DNA of 64,000 nucleotides, taken from the NCBI RefSeq assembly GCF_023856365.1, contig NC_064540.1:2663501-2727500 (forward strand), read 5' to 3'. Both the position numbers and the translations under genes were made by a program. The notes below the pieces were generated by a model. That model made no database searches and was not told the origin of the DNA. It saw only the letters and a program-made list of their open reading frames with translations. This document shows, in pieces, positions 49,801 to 58,600 of the stretch (the stretch's first letter is position 1; each line of letters begins with the position of its first letter). The stretch comes from Brienomyrus brachyistius (taxonomy: Eukaryota; Chordata; Actinopteri; Osteoglossiformes; Mormyridae).

Positions 49801-52800
49801 AGAGAAGCACACAGGCATGACGAACAGCCAATATTCACAGTCATGGGATTTGACTAGAACTTGACCAAACCCAGTACAGCTTATATGCAATGCATCCACG
49901 CATTATGCAATATGGTTACATTATCTTGGAGAGATTACTACAAAGATTTACATAAATATTTACATAATTAAGACAGGAAATCTGTACATCGGTATGATCC
50001 AGGATAACTTGATCATTTCTGTTATATTTTCTCTGTCATTCTCTGGCTGTTGTATTCTCTGTCAGGCTTCATTTAGAGCCTTAATGGGGCAGCCGAAAGA
50101 AGAACCCCTCTATAATGCGATCCTGGGTTAAATATTCACAGTATAACATTAGCTGTCTGAGACCTGGACTATGGAAATTCTGTAGGGTAGGTTAGACGGC
50201 TGGTTTTCTTTCTCTCTAACATTGTGTAGCACCATCTAGTGTTGGTTCATTGTCTAGAGCACTGATTTTCAACCCCTGTGCCGGAGCTCACTAGTGCGCC
50301 GTGAGAGATTGTAAGGTGGACCGTGGGAAATGATCCAATTTTACTTAATAGGTCTAAAAAACTTTTTTGAAAATTAATTATTATTAGCAAATAATATGCC
50401 GTTGTTTAGTGTCTGTGCTGTAATAGTGATGTATTCTAAACAAAGAAAGCTATTTCAACGTTACTCCCATTTTCCATGACATATCTGTGTGAGCTGAGCT
50501 TTTCAAGCCTGACTCATAAAAACTAAAAACAGAGAGAGACTGAGAGCTGTTGAGGAAGAGCTTCGTGTGTCTGTCTGTCTGTCTGTCTGATATCAGCTTT
50601 GTGTTCATCCAAACAGGCTCAGAGTATAAATAAATCGAGAGACTATTTTCTCATTACTAGGCTACAAAGTGTCATTTTGTAGCATTTTTGGTTGATGGCG
50701 ACTGTGGGATTTTTTCAGTGTAAAAAATGTGCTGTGACTTAAAAAAGGTTGAAATACACTGGTCTAGAGGACTGTAGGTGGAATTGAGTGAATGGTGATC
50801 TCGTATAAGTGTGTAATATCAATCGACAGAACCCTTATTTCCCACTGAACTGCATCTTAGACCATATGGCAATGTGGACTCAGTACGGCCCCTGGTAAGA
50901 TGCCAGGCTGATGGTGCCCCAGACTCACCGCCGTAGCCGTCCTGATCCATGTCCCCCACTCCGCTAACGGTCAGGCCGAACATGGAGTCATGGGTACCAT
51001 TGAGTCGGATGGGACGGGCTTCGTGCCAATGACCTGCCGGGTTGAGGTACACATACACAGCCCCGCCTATCTCTGCCTTGCGGTCAAAAAAGTTGGGAGC
51101 CCCAACTACGATATCTGTCCAACTGTCAAAGAAAGGGAGAGGGCAGCTGACAGAACACTAACGACTTAAACATAAATGCACAGCAAATGTTCTGGTTTCT
51201 TTTCAAACAAACAACAAGAATATCTGCAAAGATTAACCCTATTTTGGAAAGTTTGTACCCAGAGTCCAAAAAACCCCAGTCGAAGGTGTGCCAAGGTGAT
51301 ATAACATGCACATGGCAGTTATCTTACGACCTGTTACATCAGTAAAGGCACTGCATTACTGCCAACGATGTCTCAACGGGCCACACTTGGCCAGGCCATA
51401 GGAAATTCGAGAAGACTACTGCTGTATCATCAGAAGATGTAGTAACTCAAATTGATCTCTTCTATTGCTCATTTGTTGGCTCTAGTTTAGCCTAGAAAGC
51501 AGAAGGCCAGGTGCCTCCTAGACAATACCATGGGCCAACCCAGCATGCATACCGGATTGATACACTCAGACGCATGTTAAGGGACTTTAGAGTCACCAAC
51601 ACTACTGAATGGAATGTCTTTATCTCGTAGGAGGAGACCAAAGCACCTGGAGGAAGCTCAAAAGAGCACAGGAAGTCTTCATTTGCAAGTATGGGGAAAA
51701 GATTCAAACTCAAAACTAGGGTGTTCAAGGAATAAAAACTGCCCCCCCCCCCTCGGAGCCCCCGCTCCACTAACATTATATAACTTTACGTACTTTACGG
51801 TGCCCCCTGAATCTGTCGGAGTATCCATGCCCCATTGACACCTCTGGTCCCACCAATCCCACCTCTATAGTTAGTTCAGTTATGCCCCCCTCACCCATCA
51901 CTGTTGAGGTCCGCTGTGGCCACGGAGTATCCGAAAGAGGAGGCCAGCTCCTCTCCCCATAGGATGTGCTGGGGCACCAGCCGGTACACGTTGTCCTTTC
52001 GGAGCAGGACCACGGCGCCCGTGTGGTTGGCACGAGGCGCGCCGGCCACAAAGGTCAGGTCCTCCCGGGCCATTAAACCCTTTGCAGAATCCACAGAAAA
52101 TCCTGCACCAACACGCAGGGGGAAAAAAACAGGTTACCACTGGCAGACTGACCATGAGCCATCAGATAATGGAAAACTCTTACTGTCATAAGGCTTCAAA
52201 CTCTGATTGGACAATCAATGTTACCATGTGACAAATTAGTTCCTGTGTCGTTCCTTTACTTCCCAAAGTCCCAGTAGTGGGGATACGCATTCATGGCTGT
52301 AACAGCCATGCTGTTTGTCTAATGACATACTAATGTAATTGCCTATAAAAGTCAATAACTTCAATAAAACATCACTCGTCTCACCTTGCTGCTGGATGCA
52401 CTTTTATGCGAATTTTCGTGTCAGCTGGCAATAAGGAATCAATTATACTTTATTGAGCAGAAAACTGTTTATCTCTGAATGCGGAAAATAAAATTGCAAC
52501 GGTTTCAAATGATTTGTGAAAGACACGGCTGTGCCGCCGTTTCATTTGTTCACGGTGAGGTTTGTTTTTGTAGTTAAATTGGCTAAATCACTAGGAACGA
52601 CATCAGGAAGTTCTTGCGCGGTCCATTTAATTTTACTTTGCAAGTGATGTATCGGACGCTAGGTGGCAGTAAATACTGCTGGAAAAGGCGAGACGTCGCG
52701 TGACTCGATGTTATAACTCGCGCGTCCCCTGCGTGATTACCGCGTGATGCCGGTGGAGCGCGTGGCCGTGTGAGCCTGAAAGCATGCGGGTGAGTGAGCC

Positions 52801-55800
52801 GTGGCGACAGGTCATCAATGTGTTTAGTTCAACATAAGTAACCACAGCAGTCAATAAGAGGACGAACAGGTATAGTATTGGATAATGTTTTGTAAATAGG
52901 GAAGGGGGTGGTGGGGGTGAGGGGAGGGCTGATGACATTTTAGGGGCGGCAGGCATGCAGAAGACATTAGGGTGACAGACAGACAGACAAACGAGTACTT
53001 AGCGGTTTCAGGATTGCAGGCGTAGGGCACATTATCGTGAACCTAGCAAAATCGTGGGACAGGATGAGTGCTCTGGACCTCAACGTTTTTTAGCTATTTG
53101 CTGATGATGACACACAAGCTAGAAGTGATAGACAGTTTGCTTAAAAGGAAAACCTAATACCACCCTTACAACTTATTTAAATTAAGACTACTAAAGACTA
53201 CTAAATTAAGACTTAAAATTCCGAAAGAAAAGTATAAAACGATACGGCGAGGCTGTTTGTTTTTAATCCCATTCAACGCAATAAATACGAAACTTAAAAT
53301 GGGCGATATCTTAACGATGTATTTACGTAATCACCTATTTAACTCATTCTCAGATGCCCATATCAGCGTCATTTACAGGAAGACCAAGCTTTTCCCGTTC
53401 AGCATCATATTGGATATAAACTATCTTTCCTTACATCCATCCATCTTCCAACTATTTATTATATTAAACACAACATTTTCTTTCATTAACTGAGTGCCTG
53501 TGGGGGGGGGGTGCCGGGGGTGTGGCCCAGCAGACGGAGAGCTACCAGCTGGAAATGCCGCCTGTTCTGCAGACCGCGGGAGGGAGAGCCGACCCACAGA
53601 TGGCGTGACATAAGAGAGGGCTACAGAAAAACTCACGCCGCCTCCTGGCCTCTTTATCCTCAGCGTGCCCAGAGGGGATGGTCAGCCAGCTCGACCCTAA
53701 ATCAAACTGGAGGCTTGTTTTCTCTCTTTTATTTCCAATTCCTTTACACAATTGTTAGACTAAAGTGTGTTATGCCTTCCAGTGCCGCATGTCGCTGGAC
53801 TCCTTTGGATGATCATGTTTGGAAATGTGCTCTTATAATAATAAATTGTCCAGGCTGACTTAGGGGGGTTACTGTTGGGCACTTTTCAGTGCCCTTTTTA
53901 TGGGTACTACAGCAGGGGCTCAAATGGGATTCAAACATAAAACCTTAAGGTTCGAATTCTTCATCTCTAACTAATATTTAATTCCACTACCCACAGAAGT
54001 TTAATATGAAAGCACTTTCAGTGCTCTTGACTTTGCAGTCAATTCTGCTGGCCATCCGTAGTGATCATTCACCTCCGACAGACCCTGCATGACTGCACAC
54101 GGACCCAGACACAGGCATGCAGACAGAGGTGCGACAGGACCCAACACCAACACAGGCTGCAGCTCTAATCTGCTGAGGTCTACACAGACTCCCTACTCCT
54201 CCCCAAGCAGAGAGAACCCTCCCTACCAGCGCCTTCTTCACTGACTGGACACCATGTCAGCATTCACAGGCAAATATGTCTACAGACTTTTAAGTGGATA
54301 AGCATTTATTTTGGTTATTAACCTTTAAAAGAACTGGGTAATGCTGAAATAATGTGCAGAGTATGTCCGAACATAAAGACAAATTAAGGTCAGGAATTTT
54401 CAATGGCTGCTCTCTGTTGAGGAGAAGTTGTACTGAAGTCCTACTACAGCTCTATAAGACTGCCACATACTTTCTAGACAACGACTACGTTTAGTGCGGG
54501 GGGTAGTTTGAGGTGTGGAGGGGGGGGGGGAGATACTCTACTGCTACAGACAAATTCCCAGTCAGACAACGGCTTCTTACGCCTACAAACCTAAGTAGCT
54601 ATTCTGAGCTACATCCTCATAGACGGAGGGTCGGTAGAAAGGCTCCAGGGTTTTGTACACCAAGGCATCCTCCACGGGACTAGCCATAAACAAGAGTCCT
54701 GGGGCCCCAGGGGGAGAGAGGGAAGATGTGGGGGAGATTGGTGAGGGTGGAGAGGGGGAGAGAGAGAGGGAGGTGCAGGTGAGAAGCCTGCTTTGCATTT
54801 AGTGCATCGCGGTGGTCGGTGATGCTAACCACTGGTGAGCTGTAGAAGGAAGAGAAGGCAAACAGACGGAGCCCAGATCACTGTCAGACTGCCACAGATA
54901 CGGATAAACTCCGATAAGAGGACATTGTGATTTTTTTATTTTTTGCTATTGTGATCATTTTACAAACAGGTATAAAAAATTTACATGTTCCAAATGTCTG
55001 ACTCTGCTACAGAAATGTCAGTATGGTGATGCTGGGTAATCCGTCTATTTGGGAATGAAAGTACAGGTGTGGAATGGTGACGGAGCTGGGCCAGGCAGTA
55101 GGCCTTCTCATGCTTTCCCCGAGCCTGTCTCTGATGCCCCGGCAACAGGGATCAGGCCGGGTCGTACCCAGGTAACTGTGGTAGGGAACCGGGATCAGCC
55201 GAGCATCCTGCTTCTTCTCGTCCGCTACCTCATAGGGGCCGTCGTCGTAGAAACCCAGGTCGAGCAAGGTCTGATTCACAAGCTGAACTCGCAGCTCTCC
55301 TGGAACGTGGAAGGTTAAGGCACACACACACACACACGCCCACACATTCACACGTATCTGCATGCATTCGCATCTCTGTCTTTGTGGAAGGTTCTAGATG
55401 ACTCGTTTTAATGCAGTAGGTGAAGCCCTTTATATAATGAAATTGAGGTAGATCATAACAGGTTTTTGGCTTTTGATGTTTTTAGCAAGCAGACAAAAAC
55501 AGACGTATTTGTATGGACGTTGTCACAGTGTCTGTTTTATGGGGACTTTATGAGAGTTGGCTAAACTCATTTCTCCATAACATGTTCACATAACTCAGAC
55601 ACACACAGTGGAAAATGCACTTACACCGTAAAGATTCAAACTAAACAGCATGTCTACATATTGATCCAATAACTGAGTTTTTATTATTTTATCTTTTTAA
55701 TATCCGTTGAAAAACAAAACACCATTTGGGAAATGAAGGGTCTTACTGCTTCCTTGCTGTTTGCATAAAAAGATTTTAGATTTTAATCATACTTAATCAG

Positions 55801-57037
55801 CTTCATGGCTCGGCAATTAATCTAATAGTTCTTTTTAATAACTAATGTCTACTTACTGAGACTTAAATCACATTAGCAATATTTCTACAGTGCCCAATAA
55901 GCAAAGGGTTTATTGGGATGTCACGACACAGCAAAATAATATACCAAGAATGCCGCATCCATAAATCAGCTCAATTTACAGTATGTTTTATAAATAGGCT
56001 GAATATGGGGGTATTCCGGTGAGCCCGTGTTAATTAAAGAAAAAGGAAGTTGTATAAATAAAACAAGGCTGGAGTTTGAGGGATTTAATCTCACCTTTCC
56101 AGTTGTATGTGCCTGGGGCCCCAAAGAGGACGAAGTTCTTGTCAGGGGTGAAACTGGCAGCCAGACCTTGCTGACAGAAGCCAAATTGCTCATGGCTTTG
56201 CGGCCTGCCCTCACAGAACTTCCACTCGCCCCCGTCCAGGTCGTCCCGCTCCGTCAGGTCCTCGCTCAGCATGTAGCAGCGCCCAATGGGGTCGCGAGTC
56301 TCTGAGGGCTGGTTGACTCGCTGACGGAGCTCGTACAGGTGGGCGCACGTCTGGGGCAGGGCATACAGTGGATCAGCCCACCAAATGAAGTTCACCGCCT
56401 TGAAGTGTCCAACACTGAAGCGGCCCATTACTGACAGGTTGAGATAATGCTACTAAAGTGTCTAGGGCACCATGAAATCAGGCCATGGATTTTTTTGCCA
56501 GAAGGTTGTTGGTTCACGACCCAGGCACAGCCCTCGAGCAACGTATTTAACCTGAATTGCTCCAGTAAAATTATCCTGCTGCACAAATGGATAAAAATTA
56601 TGGGGACAACTTTCTCTCCACGTGTTTCTCTGCTTTATACGGGGAGGTCGGTTGCTGGACGTACTCACCACCACTTTCCCTCCAATCCCCTGGCTCTTCA
56701 CAGTCACACCCAGCCACTGGTTGTCCTTGCTTTCTCGGTCAGGCCTCACTGCGGGAAGCATGACCACAGTTACACATTAAACAACAGATAAGCAGAAAAA
56801 GCGGGCTAGTGAAAATGGAAAGGTCACACTGCAGGGACATGCGGTCCGAATGTTCGTTTCCCATGTATGCCTGGGCCCCTTGGCACCTCCCCACCCCTTA
56901 ACCGCTCACCGTCCCCATCAATGTCCACGCGCTTGCAGTCGTACTCTTCGGCCGTGATCGGGCAGCGATACAGAGCGCCGGGCCGGCTGTTCCTCAGGGA
57001 ATTCAGACCCCGCGCACGCGGCGCCCCCACTAGGATC
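37601..57037 (-). CDS. itga7: Integrin alpha-7, exon 2 to both C-termini (exon 1 not found)
   Basis: Laminin-receptor alpha subunit that pairs with beta-1 at the plasma membrane, chiefly in muscle (family knowledge). Exons read on the minus strand: 57037-56910, 56748-56669, 56350-56095, X1 55299-55168, X2 54698-54591, 52102-51895, 51122-50929, 49796-49708, 49615-49488, 49401-49306, 47793-47732, 47409-47240, 46910-46761, 46677-46562, 46430-46247, 45859-45785, 45521-45442, 45274-45197, 44228-44126, 43780-43553, 42463-42287, 41788-41675, 41182-41084, 40432-40307, tail A 39478-39365, tail B 37756-37601. All have AG/GT borders and phases join without a break, giving about 1075 residues without exon 1. 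Features include FG-GAP propeller repeats, a cleavage region, one transmembrane helix and GFFRR tails. The segments [19 protein letters not shown] and [13 protein letters not shown] match alpha-7 rather than alpha-6 or alpha-3. No frameshift or stop is seen. The 3' UTR end was not fixed. Confidence 0.95.
37757..39364 (-). other. itga7 intron between tail exons A and B
   Basis: About 1.6 kb between alternative tail exons. No further exon was recognised. A human-like third tail variant was not seen. Confidence 0.5.
39365..39478 (-). CDS. itga7: itga7 alternative cytoplasmic tail A
   Basis: A 38-codon exon with acceptor CCCCCCAG, reading [20 protein letters not shown], then [17 protein letters not shown] and stop. 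It resembles the A-type tails of alpha-3 and alpha-6 (CGFFKR...AQPS/SQPSE). Inclusion places a stop before exon B, giving a 37-residue tail. The membrane-proximal GFFRR replaces the usual GFFKR, a conservative change that should keep the clasp with the beta tail. Confidence 0.92.
   Translation of the reverse strand, partial: CGFFRRTERRRHYEAEYYRAQLGVQPSEADKQATDLQ
40307..40432 (-). CDS. itga7: itga7 exon 25: juxtamembrane and transmembrane segment
   Basis: A 126-nt (42-codon) phase 0-0 exon encoding [16 protein letters not shown], then the hydrophobic helix [20 protein letters not shown] and WK. VPWWIIL-AVLAG is the near-invariant alpha-6/alpha-7 membrane entry. The donor is GTACGG. The following exons A and B each supply a GFFRR membrane-proximal motif. 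Confidence 0.96.
40761..40852. repeat. (GT)n microsatellite in itga7 intron 24
   Basis: A run of GT on the plus strand (CA in the transcript), interrupted by single extra G bases. It lies in the same 651-bp intron as the block at 40985. Confidence 0.95.
40985..41075. repeat. (GT)n microsatellite at the exon 24 splice donor
   Basis: An interrupted GT run (CA in the itga7 transcript) that ends two bases short of the donor hexamer of exon 24 (41083-41078). Confidence 0.95.
41084..41788 (-). CDS. itga7: itga7 exons 23-24: light-chain calf-2
   Basis: Exon 23 (41788-41675, 114 nt) encodes [18 protein letters not shown] and [10 protein letters not shown]. Its cysteines are the conserved light-chain set and NST is a conserved glycosylation site. 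Exon 24 (41182-41084, 99 nt) encodes [20 protein letters not shown] then LRDAASQ, again with a conserved NIT site. Both are phase 0-0. The donor of exon 24 (GTGTGC) is followed directly by a long CA repeat. Confidence 0.93.
41815..42290. repeat. Polypyrimidine/polypurine tract filling itga7 intron 22
   Basis: About 475 bp of nearly pure C/T on the plus strand (purine in the transcript), with irregular TCCTCC, CTCTTCC and CCATTCTTC motifs. Long open frames on both strands here result from composition only. Confidence 0.9.
42287..42463 (-). CDS. itga7: itga7 exon 22: heavy/light-chain cleavage region with tandem duplication
   Basis: A 177-nt (59-codon), phase 0-0 exon joining exon 21 (ends PESA) to exon 23 (begins DC). 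It encodes two perfect copies of a 20-residue unit containing [13 protein letters not shown], a third partial copy, then [13 protein letters not shown] fits the R-x-R/K-R furin consensus, and alpha-3/6/7 integrins are cut in this region into disulfide-linked heavy and light chains. SLQL-DC aligns with NITL-DC of mammals, confirming the 3' border (donor GTGAGA). The acceptor GTTGAACCAG has a weak pyrimidine tract, so the 5' border is less certain. The DNA is an exact 60-bp period from 42331 to 42463. Confidence 0.8.
43553..45859 (-). CDS. itga7: itga7 exons 17-21: calf domains up to the cleavage region
   Basis: Exons 45859-45785, 45521-45442, 45274-45197, 44228-44126 and 43780-43553. They encode [76 protein letters not shown], and [20 protein letters not shown] followed by ANGKWLLYP. 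The [14 protein letters not shown] block is diagnostic for alpha-7 (alpha-6 has a different residue set there). Exon 21 ends in a histidine- and glutamine-rich stretch ([12 protein letters not shown]), the variable segment before the proteolytic site. A Tc1-like fossil lies in the intron between 45197 and 44228. Confidence 0.93.
44549..45015. mobile_element. Tc1/mariner-like remnant in an itga7 intron
   Basis: The ends CAGTATCAGTCAAAAGTCTG and the inverse GTCCAAACTTTTAACTGGTACTG are the known terminal repeats of a widespread fish Tc1 family. TTTTATAGTTTTGACGTCTT near the right end fits the same element. Only 467 bp remain and there is no transposase frame. Confidence 0.85.
46247..49401 (-). 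CDS. itga7: itga7 exons 11-16: thigh and calf ectodomain
   Basis: Six exons: 49401-49306, 47793-47732, 47409-47240, 46910-46761, 46677-46562 and 46430-46247. They encode [95 protein letters not shown] and [20 protein letters not shown]. The conserved [16 protein letters not shown] and [12 protein letters not shown] blocks anchor the alignment to alpha-6/alpha-7. Phases run 2, 1, 0, 0, 2, 0. Intron 11 (between 49306 and 47793) contains a LINE 3' fragment on the opposite strand. Confidence 0.93.
48060..48595 (+). mobile_element. LINE 3' fragment with reverse-transcriptase ORF C-terminus
   Basis: The plus-strand frame at 48090-48335 reads [20 protein letters not shown] then [11 protein letters not shown], a pattern at the C-terminus of vertebrate non-LTR retrotransposon ORFs. 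It continues with [23 protein letters not shown] codons and ends GGACCGAAGGGCCTCCTCTC, TTCTCATGTTCTTATGTTCT, the usual 3' end. Stops interrupt it. It lies opposite to itga7 in intron 11. Confidence 0.8.
49488..49796 (-). CDS. itga7: itga7 exons 9-10: last propeller blades
   Basis: Exon 9 (49796-49708, 89 nt) completes the second calcium loop (DMDQDGYGD) and encodes [18 protein letters not shown] and GLDTKPSQ. Exon 10 (49615-49488, 128 nt) encodes [20 protein letters not shown], containing a third DxDxNxxxD loop, then [15 protein letters not shown]. Three clear Ca-binding loops in blades 5-7 is the expected number for this subfamily. Phase 0 separates the exons. Confidence 0.94.
50260..50761 (+). 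pseudogene. hAT transposon fossil with transposase C-terminal remnant
   Basis: The element is flanked by GTCTAGAG on both sides (50252-50259 and 50762-50769) and has inverse ends (CACTGATTTTCAACC and GTTGAAATACACTG). Inside, the plus strand reads [19 protein letters not shown], with HICVS upstream, and [15 protein letters not shown] codons downstream. This is the pattern of the dimerisation domain at the C-terminus of ZBED/hAT transposases. In-frame TGA codons and a (TGTC)n slip have destroyed it. Confidence 0.8.
50929..52102 (-). CDS. itga7: itga7 exons 7-8: propeller blades with first Ca-binding loops
   Basis: Exon 7 (52102-51895, 208 nt) encodes [33 protein letters not shown] and [14 protein letters not shown], and ends two bases into a codon. 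Exon 8 (51122-50929, 194 nt) completes the calcium loop DLNSDGWTD, then [39 protein letters not shown]. The DxDxDG-type loops bind Ca2+ on the lower face of integrin propellers. NHT and NGT are possible N-glycosylation sites. The intron between them is 772 bp. Confidence 0.94.
52103..54590 (-). other. itga7 intron after X2, no exon seen
   Basis: About 2.5 kb between X2 and exon 7. G-runs near 53505 and AT-rich sequence occur, but nothing codes. Confidence 0.5.
54591..54698 (-). CDS. itga7: itga7 alternative extracellular exon X2
   Basis: A 108-nt (36-codon) exon with acceptor GCCCCAG and donor GTTTGT, phase 1 at both ends like X1. It encodes [19 protein letters not shown] and VAQNSYLG, aligning with mammalian X2 (LVYKTLD...LNSYLG) but about four residues shorter. 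X1 and X2 share the ending SYLG, so either joins exon 7 to make the same junction. The GTTTGT donor is weaker than most others in this gene, which may favour regulated use (inference). Confidence 0.93.
55168..55299 (-). CDS. itga7: itga7 alternative extracellular exon X1
   Basis: A 132-nt (44-codon) exon with acceptor TTCCAG and donor GTACGA, phase 1 at both ends. It can therefore be included or skipped without changing frame. It encodes [20 protein letters not shown] and ends HSYLG, matching the mammalian X1 segment between propeller blades 3 and 4. It contains a possible glycosylation site NQT. In mammals X1 and X2 are largely mutually exclusive and change laminin isoform preference. The arrangement here, two consecutive same-phase exons, is what that switch needs. 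Confidence 0.93.
56095..57037 (-). CDS. itga7: itga7 exons 2-4: first beta-propeller blades
   Basis: Exon 2 (57037-56910) begins with the last base of a split codon, then [10 protein letters not shown], the first FG-GAP strand, and includes the cysteine pair region YRCP...YDCKRVDID. Exon 3 (56748-56669) carries [15 protein letters not shown] and ends in phase 0 after GGKVV. Exon 4 (56350-56095, 256 nt) carries [21 protein letters not shown], the cysteine-rich [12 protein letters not shown] and FGFCQQG, and ends at [12 protein letters not shown]. These match the N-terminal propeller of alpha-3/6/7 integrins blade for blade. Donors are GTGAGC, GTGAGT and GTGAGA. The incoming phase of exon 2 requires an upstream exon ending two bases into a codon, as in mammalian ITGA7. 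Confidence 0.94.
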
Positions 57038-58013
57038 CTGCAAGGGACAGACACACACTGCATATTATGGTTGCAAATCTGCAGGTAGCGTTAGGATCAG
57101 AAGTGCCGGATCCAGAAAGAAATCAGTAAGGCTGTATCTGAACTTAGTGGGAGGGGTACGACACCACGATCATGTTGCAGTTGTGTTCTGATTGACTTCC
57201 ACCTGAAGGTGCAAATTATTATTTATAATTTAACCCCGGGTCTGAGCATTAGGTTAAGCACCAAAGATATTTCAAAAGGATCAATCTCTGCTCCTTACTA
57301 CGCGCTGACAACATGTTAAATATCACACCTGATGGTGCAGCCTTTGCTCTGATAGGGTGGCAGCCCTGATGTTCGTCCTGCTCTTCCTGCCCCTCATTAT
57401 TTTTGGCAGACGCGGAAAAAGTTTTATTTTCAGTGCCACGGCGGCTGATATTTTGGGGCCGGGCACTGGCCCCTGCCTTATTTGGGCCAGGCCATTACAT
57501 GGGCTATTTAAAAACCCACCGTTGAGCCACATTCCAGCTGGTGGCCGCTGGAACGGCGGGGGTGGGGGGGAGCAGCAAAGACGCACAGGAAGGGCTTTGA
57601 ACCCAGTGCGAGACGGCCGCTTCCACAGCCACGAGCTGTCACTGCCCCAGACGTGACAAAGCTTTTGCTATCTCTGCACCTGCTATAAATGCTGCATGTG
57701 AGACACAGCAGGCGACCCAGAGCAGAAAAGGAGAGATTAGAAGAATTCTGCCGCTCACTGACATCGTGCCCTAGAATATGTGATTTTTGCGCCATTGCGT
57801 TTGTATGGGAGAGCTCTATAAAAGACACGATCTGGCATCATTGCAAGGAAGTGGGTTTGCATTTGCATTTATTTACTCATTCGAGATTCCAAAATCAATT
57901 CTCTATTGTCATCATACACAACAGCACAATGAGAGTGGGATAGCAGCTCCCCAGGCAGGGCAAATGAAATACTGGGGAAGGCGTTATAAATATATAACAA
58001 TATGTACAGTGTA

Positions 58014-58381
58014 GGGGTGGCATGGTGGTGCAGTGGTTAGCACTGTTGTCTCACACCTCTGGGACCCGCGTTCTCCCGAGTCTCCGCCTGGGTCACATGT
58101 GTGTGGAGTTTGCATTTTCTCCCCATGTTGTTGTGGGGTTTCCTCCGGGTACTCCGGTTTCCCCCCACAGTCCAAAAACAGGCTGAGGCTAATTGGAGTT
58201 GCTAAATTGCCCATAGGTGTGCATGAATGGTGAATGTGAGTGAATGGTGTATGAGTGTGCCCTGCGATGGGCTGGCCCCCGTCCTGGGTGTTCCCTGCCT
58301 CGTGCCCATTGCTTCCGGGATAGGCTCCGGACCCCCGCTACCCAGTAGGATAAGCGGTTTGGAAAATGGATGGATGGATGG
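58014..58381 (+). mobile_element. Full-length tRNA-headed SINE with 12-bp target duplication
   Basis: The copy begins GGGGTGGCATGGTGGTGCAG with a pol III A-box-like TGGTGCAGTGG, carries the body shared with 3928 and 63981, and ends in a GGAT repeat. ATGTACAGTGTA flanks it exactly (58002-58013 and 58382-58393), showing insertion by retrotransposition. Confidence 0.92.
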
Positions 58382-58414
58382 ATGTACAGTGTATTCGATC
58401 ATTATGTGCAAATT

Positions 58415-58600
58415 TAGCTGATGCTTTGTTCCAAAGCAGCGTACACCTGAAAAAGGAGGATTAGCCAGTCCCTGGAGCAGTGAGCAGGTAAGGAGTCAGG
58501 AATCCAACAATGAAGTCACTGACCCAGGGATTGTAACCGGTGACCTTCTGATCACGGTTACAGAGCCCTAACCTGCTGAGATACACAGTACCCCGCCGTG
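58415..58600 (-). mobile_element. tRNA-derived SINE copy
   Basis: Reverse-strand copy of the 23205 family: CCGTGATCAGAAGGTCACCG then TTACAATCCCT, and a tail with GCATCAGCTAA. Confidence 0.6.

Noticed and set aside
37601..57037. Assignment to integrin alpha-6 or alpha-3 instead of alpha-7
   Set aside because: The ANGKWLLYP block, the REDR-type B tail and the GDGKV propeller segment fit alpha-7 better, though tail A and the end of tail B are alpha-6/3-like.
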